Position numbers and translations under genes: made by a program. The notes below the pieces were generated by a model that worked only from the letters and a program-made list of their open reading frames with translations, had not been told where the DNA came from and did no database searches. Of a stretch of 64,000 bases of DNA, positions 57,687 to 64,000 are shown in pieces; within the stretch, counting starts at the first letter, position 1, and every line of letters begins with the position of its first letter. The DNA is from an uncultured Desulfatiglans sp. (lineage in GTDB: Bacteria; Desulfobacterota; DSM-4660; Desulfatiglandales; Desulfatiglandaceae), in NCBI GenBank assembly GCA_900498135.1, contig LR026961.1, positions 2,604,656 to 2,668,655 on the forward strand, read 5' to 3'.

Positions 57687-58345
57687 GCGATCTCCTTCCT
57701 TACGGGGTTTGTCCGATGTCTGAAGTAGTTTGCATAGTTCCTGGGCAATTTCAGCCGGAGCCGATCCTTCAAAGCCTGAGGGGCATCGGCCAGGCTGGCA
57801 GCAAGACAGGCTGTTCCACAAACCATTATGTGGGACCTGGGATCGGGAATTGAACAGGGGCCATCCGAAAGAGGGATAACCGGCCCAAGCAAAAACGGCG
57901 CCCGCTTGACAGCGAACAGATATCCTTTCTCACCAAGGGCCTTCTTGAGTTTGAGAACGGACTCTCTGTCGACGGTCTTCAGAATCCTCTGCGCATTCAG
58001 GGCAATGCCCGTATGCCAGACTAGTTCTTCGAGCGTATGCCCATCGATAAGGGCTAGACGCCGGGGCGGTTCCTCGAAATGGAAGCAATAACGGTTACCC
58101 AGGTTATGTTCGTCCAGCAGGATGCGTGAAATTCTTCTCGAGGCCCTTGGTTTGCATCGGATGGTTTCCAGGGTCCTTCGATCCAGGAGATGCGCCATCC
58201 AACTCCAATGAACGGTCCGCCCGGGCGACAGGTTGAATTCGAGGATGAGCGGGACCAGTGGATGCCGCTTTTGAACCAGATGTTCAAAAAAAACGTTGCT
58301 CATATCACGGATTCCCAAATTTTCAAGACGCCGTATAATCGGCAT
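57551..58345 (-). CDS. sctK: T3SS sorting-platform protein SctK (YscK family)
   Basis: 264 residues from ATG 58345; upstream starts at 58381 or 58414 are possible. Family character is weak by eye, but [22 protein letters not shown] and the central helices fit YscK. Place between sctJ and sctL fits exactly. SctK connects SctQ pods to the inner ring protein SctD. Its 3' end overlaps sctL by 136 bases, unusually long. Confidence 0.75.
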   Translation of the reverse strand: MPIIRRLENLGIRDMSNVFFEHLVQKRHPLVPLILEFNLSPGRTVHWSWMAHLLDRRTLETIRCKPRASRRISRILLDEHNLGNRYCFHFEEPPRRLALIDGHTLEELVWHTGIALNAQRILKTVDRESVLKLKKALGEKGYLFAVKRAPFLLGPVIPLSDGPCSIPDPRSHIMVCGTACLAASLADAPQALKDRLRLKLPRNYANYFRHRTNPVRKEIAWSVLRKILLKEVAQQWAPCFSSTVKGFGQPEAQRSSRLVNIQPV

Positions 58346-59144
58346 CCGGTTGCAGAGAACTGTCGCCCTTTTGCCTTCCATCGGCCCGCGATGTTCGTTT
58401 GTAGCGGAGCCCATAAGCGATTCCGATTGGGATCGATGCCGAGACGAGCGCCAAGCCTCCGACCAGGATCCAGAAGGGGATCACCGAACCAGGTGAAAGA
58501 TCGATCAAAAAAATCCGCCGGTAATGGGCAGGCTCCAGCGGAAGGAAGGTTGATTCCGATGGGAAAAGCACCACAGTGACATTTTCATAGGAAAGTCCTT
58601 CGATTCCGTCCACGACCAGTTGCTTGATTTTTGGGATGCTGGTCTGGAGGTCGGTCGCCTCGATATGTTTAACGAAAACCGAAGCGGAAGAAGGGCGGAT
58701 CTTGTCCGAAAGGGGATTGTTTTCAGGGATGACCACCAGGACCCTTGCCGTCAGCACTCCGTCGATATGCGAAATGGTCTCGGAGATCTGCTGGGAGAGG
58801 GCGTATAGGTAAAGGATCCGCTCCTGGAGGGGAGAGGACACGAGCCCTTGTTTCTTGAAAATCTTCCCGATGCTTTCGAAACGATCTCGTGGAAGTCCTT
58901 CTTTTTCGAGAATTTGTATCGCTTGGGTCATGTCGGCCTTGTTGATTCTCAACCCCCAGGTTCGCTCTTTTCCAGCGATTTTTTGGACATCGATCCCGTT
59001 TCTGAGGAGGACCGAAAGGATCTGGTTCGCCTCCCGCTCCTCGAGGTTTGTGTAAAGTTCCATGCTGCAAGCCGGTAGCAGGAGGCAGAGGCCAACCAAA
59101 AAAACCATGCGTCTGCAGCGTTTTTGGATTGGCATAAGGTTCAA
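58323..59144 (-). CDS. sctJ: T3SS inner-ring lipoprotein SctJ (YscJ/PrgK family)
   Basis: 273 residues. Lipoprotein signal with lipobox LLPACS, lipidated Cys at residue 26. YscJ motif ELYTNLEEREANQILSVLLRNG, then SQQISETISHIDGVLTARVLV, and a membrane helix near residues 215-240. It forms the inner ring with SctD. Start ATG 59144. Confidence 0.96.
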   Translation of the reverse strand: MNLMPIQKRCRRMVFLVGLCLLLPACSMELYTNLEEREANQILSVLLRNGIDVQKIAGKERTWGLRINKADMTQAIQILEKEGLPRDRFESIGKIFKKQGLVSSPLQERILYLYALSQQISETISHIDGVLTARVLVVIPENNPLSDKIRPSSASVFVKHIEATDLQTSIPKIKQLVVDGIEGLSYENVTVVLFPSESTFLPLEPAHYRRIFLIDLSPGSVIPFWILVGGLALVSASIPIGIAYGLRYKRTSRADGRQKGDSSLQPDADYTAS

Positions 59145-59154
59145 TGGGTTGCCT

Positions 59155-59601
59155 CTATCCCTGATTCCTGAAAAGCGTTTGCACGCCTTGGCCGCATTTG
59201 TCGACGACCTTGCCGGCCAATTCCTGCTCGATCGTCAATTGCAGGATCTCAACCTGCAGCCTTATAAGTTCACTTGGCGAAAGCGCCGGTGCAGCCTCTT
59301 GGTCGACGGTATCCTGTATCCTGTGGATCCGTTCACGATGCGCTGCTGACATGTCCTCGATGCTTCGAAGAATGACGTCCCCAAGGCCCTTGGCACGCTG
59401 AGGCGATGAAGATGCCTCGGGCCAGGAAATGGTGGCCGCATCGGCACTCCCGATCAAAGACTCCGAATCGGTAATGACGGCCTTTTCAAATCCCGAAACA
59501 TCACCGGATTGGTAAAACCTCGACACGCCGGCTTTTTCGGTCGCCCCTGCATCGAGCGGTGTTCGATGCAGGATCGAATCGAGCGGGTTGGTTATCTGCA
59601 C
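59155..59601 (-). CDS. sctI: T3SS inner rod protein SctI
   Basis: 148 residues from GTG 59601 with AAGGAGAAG upstream; longer frames overlap sctG and add unlike sequence. The C-terminal helix (LQVEILQLTIEQELAGKVVD...LFRNQG) is the conserved rod/needle-type polymerisation helix. SctI anchors the needle to the export gate. Place between sctG and sctJ is as in Yersinia, but no yscH (yopR) is present. Confidence 0.85.
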   Translation of the reverse strand: MQITNPLDSILHRTPLDAGATEKAGVSRFYQSGDVSGFEKAVITDSESLIGSADAATISWPEASSSPQRAKGLGDVILRSIEDMSAAHRERIHRIQDTVDQEAAPALSPSELIRLQVEILQLTIEQELAGKVVDKCGQGVQTLFRNQG

Positions 59602-60050
59602 GATGCTTCTCCTTCCTGTTGAAGAGAGGTGAAAAGGTCGCTGCGAAAGGCAGGGCCTGGAAAATGTTTCGGGTTCATTTCGATAAGGATCGCTTCGGCT
59701 ATCCGCCTCGCGGAGGCATCTTCGGTGGTGTTCAGGATGTTGGTGCAAAGTATTCGGCCCCGGTCGTTGAGTCCTGCCTGCCTGAACGCCTGCGCCAAGA
59801 ACGCCTTGGCCAAATCGCTTCCGGGGTTGATCTCTAGGGCTTCACTGGTAAGGATCTGAATCGCCGATTGAGGATCCATTTCGTTCAATTTGTTCACCGC
59901 TTTCCCGATCGATGGGAACTCGCTTTGGGGCGACATGGTCTGGACCCCTGAAAAGATGGTCTCCGCCTCCGTATAATATCCCGTTCCGCTGGCTATAAAC
60001 CCAATCTGCATCAACAGTCTCAGGAGATCGGCAGGGAATTGCATCGGCAT
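59592..60050 (-). CDS. sctG: T3SS needle chaperone SctG (YscG-like)
   Basis: 152 residues from ATG 60050. TPR-like helices: ADLLRLLMQIGFIASGTGYY, EFPSIGKAVNKLNEMDPQSA, DLAKAFLAQAFRQAGLNDRG. YscG, with YscE, holds the needle subunit in the cytoplasm. It lies between sctF and sctI. Overlaps sctI by 10 bases. Confidence 0.8.
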   Translation of the reverse strand: MPMQFPADLLRLLMQIGFIASGTGYYTEAETIFSGVQTMSPQSEFPSIGKAVNKLNEMDPQSAIQILTSEALEINPGSDLAKAFLAQAFRQAGLNDRGRILCTNILNTTEDASARRIAEAILIEMNPKHFPGPAFRSDLFTSLQQEGEASCR

Positions 60051-60089
60051 AGGTTCTCCTCTTCATGTGAGGCATGGCGCCGCTGCCTG

Positions 60090-60344
60090 CTATTTGATAT
60101 TCTGGTAGCAGTTGCGGATGCCGTCTGCCAGGGCTTTGACGGTGTTGGTCTGTGCTCCCATGTAAATCTGCCACTCATTGACGAGTTTTGAGAGTTCCAT
60201 CTGCTGTGTGGTATCCGGATCCTTACTTGCCTTTATTTCATCGATCTTTGTTTTTATTTCTGTTTCTTTGCTTGTTCGTGCCAAATCCAGAGCGTCAAAG
60301 ATTGTGCCTATATTCAGTGTTATGACATTGATGTCATTAGCCAT
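60090..60344 (-). CDS. sctF: T3SS needle subunit SctF
   Basis: 84 residues, usual length, from ATG 60344 with AAAAGGAG upstream. The two-helix hairpin pattern with a PDTTQQMELSKLVNEW turn and a polar C-terminus (ALADGIRNCYQNIK) is needle-like. A Cys near the C-terminus is unusual. A long AT-rich gap separates it from sctE-type co-chaperone gene upstream, so it may have its own promoter. Confidence 0.88.
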   Translation of the reverse strand: MANDINVITLNIGTIFDALDLARTSKETEIKTKIDEIKASKDPDTTQQMELSKLVNEWQIYMGAQTNTVKALADGIRNCYQNIK

Positions 60345-60626
60345 GATAATCTCCTTTTTTCTATTGGTTTTATTTATGAATTTTATAAATATATATAAAT
60401 AATCAGCTTATAAACAAGATACGTTTTTATCAAAAATTTTTCTTTTTATTTGTATGATTGTCTCTTGCTGCAAAATACATAATTAAGTATGTATTTTGAA
60501 TTTGAGATATAAAAAATATGGGAGGAGCTCTGTAAGAAATGAATCTGAAAAAAATACCAAATTGACACCGTGCATTCCAATACAGAAATTGACAGTAGTC
60601 GTTTGGTTTTATTTTGAATATACGCA
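60345..60626. promoter_or_regulatory. AT-rich leader of sctF with a 26-base palindrome
   Basis: 280 bp much richer in A and T than the flanking genes. AAAATACATA (60472-60481) and TATGTATTTT (60488-60497) are a perfect 10-base inverted repeat with a 6-base loop. A promoter directed at sctF is plausible, for example TTGTTT and TATATA about 16 bases apart on the minus strand. It is the only real gap in the 3.7 kb from sctC to sctF. Confidence 0.45.
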
Positions 60627-60878
60627 TCATTCTGTCCCATATCGTTCAGATAGATACCTTAATGTTTGTTCTGCAAAACGTTTGGATGTCTCCAGAGATT
60701 CCTTTATTTTTTCCAGGTCGGCGAATCTTTCCGGTGTTGCACCAGAATCGATGGCGCCTTTTACAGCAATGAGATGGTGAGAGAGAGTGCGGATAACAGC
60801 GTCCAAGCATGTCCCGCTTTTGTCCGTTTTCAGTTCCCTTTCCAAATCGATTTCCGGCAAATCCACTCTGTTCTCCAT
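60627..60878 (-). CDS. yscE: T3SS needle co-chaperone (YscE-like)
   Basis: 83 residues from ATG 60878, overlapping the sctD stop by one base. Two helices (LDAVIRTLSHHLIAVKGAID, FADLEKIKESLETSKRFAEQ) make a hairpin like YscE/PscE, which with the SctG chaperone caps the needle subunit. The order D-E-F-G matches the Yersinia ysc operon. Confidence 0.72.
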   Translation of the reverse strand: MENRVDLPEIDLERELKTDKSGTCLDAVIRTLSHHLIAVKGAIDSGATPERFADLEKIKESLETSKRFAEQTLRYLSERYGTE

Positions 60879-62278
60879 CAGTTTTCTCCAGGGTATATGT
60901 GCACGGTTTCAAATCCTTTAACGGCAATGATCCCGTCCGGGCCGATGCGTCTGATGGAATAGCCGTTGCCGATCATGGCGCCTTCGAAGAGCCTTTCTCC
61001 CTGTGCAAGCAAAACATGCGGAAAGGGCCCGAGGCTGATCGATTTCATAGGGAGGACGAATCGGCGGTCACCGGATGTGGTGATCTGTGTACTGTGCCAG
61101 GCTTCAGGCGTGTTCGAGCCGATTTCACCTTCTTGAAGGAAAGCGGCCTGGAAGCTTTCTCGGATAGCGATATGTTCTCCGTACTCCTCGGATAGGGCTT
61201 TCTTGACGACCGACCATAGTCTGAGATCGTCTTCATGCAGTAAGCCTGTGGCAAGGATGTGGTCGGGATGAAGGGCAAAGTCGATTTTTCCCTTGAAGCC
61301 GGCTTTCGACAGACGGGCGTAGATCTCCTGTACAAGGTTGTTGGGGGTCATGACGCGATTGTCGATTTCTTCTATGAACGGGAGATCCTGTTTGATGACT
61401 TCGATACCCCGATCAAGACGTTCTTCATCGAGTATGAAGCCGGTGAGGATGATTTTGCCCGGTCCCTCCGATGTTGCCTCCAGCGGAAGCCCCAAGGCCG
61501 CCAGTGTGTCATTGCACATCCCTGCGACCTGTTCGTTGACAGTTATGTGGAAAGCAGGCAGGGGCCTGTCATCCATCCTTCGCTTGATAGACTCCATCAG
61601 GGTCTGCTTTTCTTCCAGCGTTTCCACAGAGCCTTTGAGCATGAGCCTGCCATTTTCCAGTCGAAAGGCCTCCACTCCTGACAGCCCCAACTCAGCGATG
61701 ATGGTTCGAGCCTTTTCAATGGGTGCAGTGGGGATCAGAGCGCTGAACGACTTGCCATGTGAGGGTTCTTTAGAAAAGGATACCAGAAAGATGCTAAGGG
61801 AAAGAACGCCTGCAAAGAAGACAGAGCTCGAAAGCAGCAGGCGGATGGATGCACCCTTTGGGCGGGTTTCTTTTGCAGGTGAAACGAGAGCCGCACTTTT
61901 GGAAGGCGGCTCGGTCTTTTCCGGACCGGGGATTTCAGGCAGCTTCAGGGGGGGCCATCTTTCACCAGCAGGGCCGATGCTGAAATGGGTGGTGCCGATC
62001 GTGACAATCTGAAAGGGAAGGATGGTGGTTAAAGTCTGTTTAGGCCCTTCTCCGTCAATGTAGACAGCGCCGTCCAGCGTTGAAAGCGCAAGGGTGCCGC
62101 CAGAGATGGAAAGAGATACGTGCCGGGATGCAACGCTTTCGTCGCTGAGCACGATATCGCACGCCTCCTGGCTTCCGATGACATAAAGTCCCTCGCGGAT
62201 CAGGACCTCGGCCCCAAGATGCGGTCCGGAGAGGATCTTCAGTACGTACGGCTTTTGCGGTTCTTGGGCGGCTTTCAT
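60878..62278 (-). CDS. sctD: T3SS inner-ring protein SctD (YscD family)
   Basis: 466 residues from ATG 62278 (overlapping the sctC stop as ATGA). N-terminal FHA domain (VIGSQEACDIVLSDESVASR, then VSLSISGGTLALS), one membrane helix near 145-170 (LLLSSSVFFAGVLSLSIFLV), and a periplasmic part with three BON-like repeats (MLKGSVETLEEKQTL, IILTGFILDEERLD). SctD joins the outer ring SctC to the inner ring SctJ. Confidence 0.92.
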   Translation of the reverse strand: MKAAQEPQKPYVLKILSGPHLGAEVLIREGLYVIGSQEACDIVLSDESVASRHVSLSISGGTLALSTLDGAVYIDGEGPKQTLTTILPFQIVTIGTTHFSIGPAGERWPPLKLPEIPGPEKTEPPSKSAALVSPAKETRPKGASIRLLLSSSVFFAGVLSLSIFLVSFSKEPSHGKSFSALIPTAPIEKARTIIAELGLSGVEAFRLENGRLMLKGSVETLEEKQTLMESIKRRMDDRPLPAFHITVNEQVAGMCNDTLAALGLPLEATSEGPGKIILTGFILDEERLDRGIEVIKQDLPFIEEIDNRVMTPNNLVQEIYARLSKAGFKGKIDFALHPDHILATGLLHEDDLRLWSVVKKALSEEYGEHIAIRESFQAAFLQEGEIGSNTPEAWHSTQITTSGDRRFVLPMKSISLGPFPHVLLAQGERLFEGAMIGNGYSIRRIGPDGIIAVKGFETVHIYPGEN

Positions 62279-64000
62279 GGTTCGACTCCAAAGATGTTCC
62301 CTTTTTCGGAGCGGGGAAGAGTGATTTGTGACATCGATCCCCCGCCTTTTATGGCGGCCAGATCGTTTCCGGGATCAGCCCCGGTGAAGGCCTCGTCCAG
62401 GATGATCCTCGGTGTGATCAAAAACATTCTCTCAGCCCGTTTGGAGACCCTCTGATCTTGTTTGAAGAAGATATTCAGGATCGGAACGTTCAGGAGACAG
62501 GGGATCCCGCTCGCGGTGGCAAAATGAGACTCATGATAGTATCCGCCGATCAAAAGGCTCTGGTCTTCCTTGATGACGGCCTGGGTGTTTACGCTGCTCT
62601 TTTGGACGATCGGGATCTGGTCGACTTCCTGATCGGGGGATATGTTGCCGTCCTCGATGCTGACGGCGAGTTTGATTCGCGTTTCTGAATGATCCCGGAT
62701 GATATGGGGAGTCACCTTCAGGACGATCCCTGCGGTTACGGAGAAGAGATCCACTTCCTGGTCTCCGGGTATCCTCACATAAAATGTCTGACTGTGCTCG
62801 AGGAGGGCGGCAACGTTGTCGAGGGTGAGAACCGAGGGCTGGGACAGGACGCGGGCCTTCCCGTCCTGCTCGAGGGCGTGCACCTTGGCCAGGATATAGT
62901 TCGCGGCGGAGCCGATAACCGTAGCGAAGTTGAACCCCGGACCGACGATGAGGTTGGGATTGCCGGGTTTGAAATCCTCGTCGACATCGACTCCGGCATC
63001 GGTGAAGGTTGTCCCTTCATCCGAACTTCCCCTGTGATGGAAACGCCAGTTGACGCCCAGTTCGTGCAGGTAATCGGTGCTGATGTCCATGATGGTGGCC
63101 TGGATTTGCACCAGCCCGACCGGGACGTCCAACTGAGGGATCATCTCTTCATAAAAGCGCAGCCGCTCTTCGGTATCCCGGACGATAACCGCATTCAATC
63201 GGGTGTCCGCCATAATAAACGCACTGCCATATCTCCCGGTTCCTCTTTCACCCGGCGCATCCGATTCTCGATCGGCGGGTGGGCCATCTTCAGCGGATTG
63301 ATCGGGTTGTGCTTCCTGAAGGGGGGCGCCGCTCGATGCAAGCCCCTTTCCTTTGAGTTTGCCGACGGTCCTGGGCAGGATCTTGAGCCGGGCTTCCGCC
63401 ATCTGCCCGCCGGTGCCGTAGTCGGCGAACAGTTGACGGAGAATTGTCGCTACGCCCAGCACCGTGAGTTGGGTATCCATGAAAGTGAAGGTCAGGTCTG
63501 CTGCCCAGGCATGCTTGAGAGGGAAGATCTTGATGACTTCTCGCGCGGCCTTGGCTGCAGCCTCCGTCGCGCGCGTGTCGTTCAACTTCGAAGCGACGTC
63601 CGATACGAGTTCTACATAACGAGGCGGGCCCGAAACATAAAGCGTTCCGTCCTCGTTCAGCATTTCCAGACGAAACCTTTCGTCGAGCGCCCCCATTCGT
63701 TCCAGGGTTTCCTCCAGCATTTGGAAGGATAGATTCTTCATGATGATGATCTTGGAACGCCATTCGCCCGATCGATTGAAGTAGAGCGTCCGGCCGCCTT
63801 CGCAATACCAGAGGAGGCTGTAGGCCCGGCAGATGTGCTCCAGAAACACCTCCGGTTCCATTTGAATGAAACGGCCTTTGACCGCCCCTTTGACCTGTTC
63901 GCTCACAACTGCGCTCAAATGCTGACTCGAGCAAAAATCACGAAGCAGGTCCGCGAGATCTTCCCCTTCAGAGACATGGGAATACAGGTATCCCCTCCAG
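62275..64000 (-). CDS. sctC: T3SS outer-membrane secretin SctC, 5' end outside the window
   Basis: At least 574 residues, ending at 62275 and open to the right edge of the window. The TTG at 63918 is inside the gene; upstream the frame reads YLYSHVSEGEDLADLLRDF, the typical N0 domain of YscC. N1/N3-type domains follow (IIIMKNLSFQMLEETL, NAVIVRDTEERLRFYEEMI), then the secretin domain (GKARVLSQPSVLTLDNVAALL, VTPHIIRDHSETRIKLAVS, FLITPRIILDEAF). It forms the outer-membrane ring. The signal peptide lies outside the window. Confidence 0.96.
   Translation of the reverse strand, partial: WRGYLYSHVSEGEDLADLLRDFCSSQHLSAVVSEQVKGAVKGRFIQMEPEVFLEHICRAYSLLWYCEGGRTLYFNRSGEWRSKIIIMKNLSFQMLEETLERMGALDERFRLEMLNEDGTLYVSGPPRYVELVSDVASKLNDTRATEAAAKAAREVIKIFPLKHAWAADLTFTFMDTQLTVLGVATILRQLFADYGTGGQMAEARLKILPRTVGKLKGKGLASSGAPLQEAQPDQSAEDGPPADRESDAPGERGTGRYGSAFIMADTRLNAVIVRDTEERLRFYEEMIPQLDVPVGLVQIQATIMDISTDYLHELGVNWRFHHRGSSDEGTTFTDAGVDVDEDFKPGNPNLIVGPGFNFATVIGSAANYILAKVHALEQDGKARVLSQPSVLTLDNVAALLEHSQTFYVRIPGDQEVDLFSVTAGIVLKVTPHIIRDHSETRIKLAVSIEDGNISPDQEVDQIPIVQKSSVNTQAVIKEDQSLLIGGYYHESHFATASGIPCLLNVPILNIFFKQDQRVSKRAERMFLITPRIILDEAFTGADPGNDLAAIKGGGSMSQITLPRSEKGNIFGVEP

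Noticed and set aside
62689-63732. 347-codon plus-strand frame opposite sctC
   Set aside because: Shadow of the secretin gene; no motifs or ribosome binding site.

Overview
The window looks like the chromosome of an anaerobic, GC-rich Desulfobacterota-type bacterium (formerly Deltaproteobacteria). The best pointer is the left edge, where the end of a heterodisulfide-reductase-type HdrA is followed by an MvhD subunit whose second Cys is replaced by an in-frame UGA, read here as selenocysteine. An FmdE-like zinc-finger protein comes next. No rRNA, tRNA or CRISPR array was seen.

Layout. 1-3.3 kb: HdrA end, selenoprotein MvhD, FmdE-like protein, TIM-barrel isomerase. 3.4-9.1 kb: PLD-type cardiolipin synthase, membrane metallophosphoesterase, peptidoglycan-binding lysozyme-like protein, small unknown protein, WYL regulator. 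9.1-16.6 kb: a giant membrane patatin divergent from a giant exported FG-GAP protein. 17.2-24.3 kb: a hybrid histidine kinase whose receiver domain is split by an IS1634-like element; both gene halves and a 5-bp target duplication can be read. 24.3-29.3 kb: RCK-gated K+ channel, a Fur/PerR regulator and katG. 29.6-30.2 kb: a very AT-rich gene-free island. 30.5-39.1 kb: zwf broken by a 133-bp insert with a 51-bp perfect inverted repeat, then bioA-bioF-bioD, nagZ, and a MurU/AmgK-like pair that with NagZ suggests cell-wall sugar recycling.

39.5-64 kb is a nearly complete Ysc-family type III secretion system (T3SS). The plus strand has sctW-sctX-sctY-sctV (gatekeeper, X/Y export pair, export gate). 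The minus strand has one long colinear run, sctC-D-E-F-G-I-J-K-L-N-O-P-Q-R-S-T-U, with sctC running off the right edge. Between them lies a minus-strand translocon operon: IpaB/YopB-like and YopD-like translocators, two unknown proteins, an LcrH/SycD-like chaperone, and a 424-residue protein with N-terminal beta-type repeats and a helical C-terminus at the place where a needle-tip protein would be expected. The SctU cleavage motif is NPTR rather than NPTH.

A roughly 180-bp palindromic repeat occurs four times (3.4, 16.6, 26.0 and 50.4 kb). In one copy the core is inverted relative to the ends, and another copy sits inside the T3SS operon just upstream of sctU.

All functional calls rest on motif and order recognition by eye; no database search was run.
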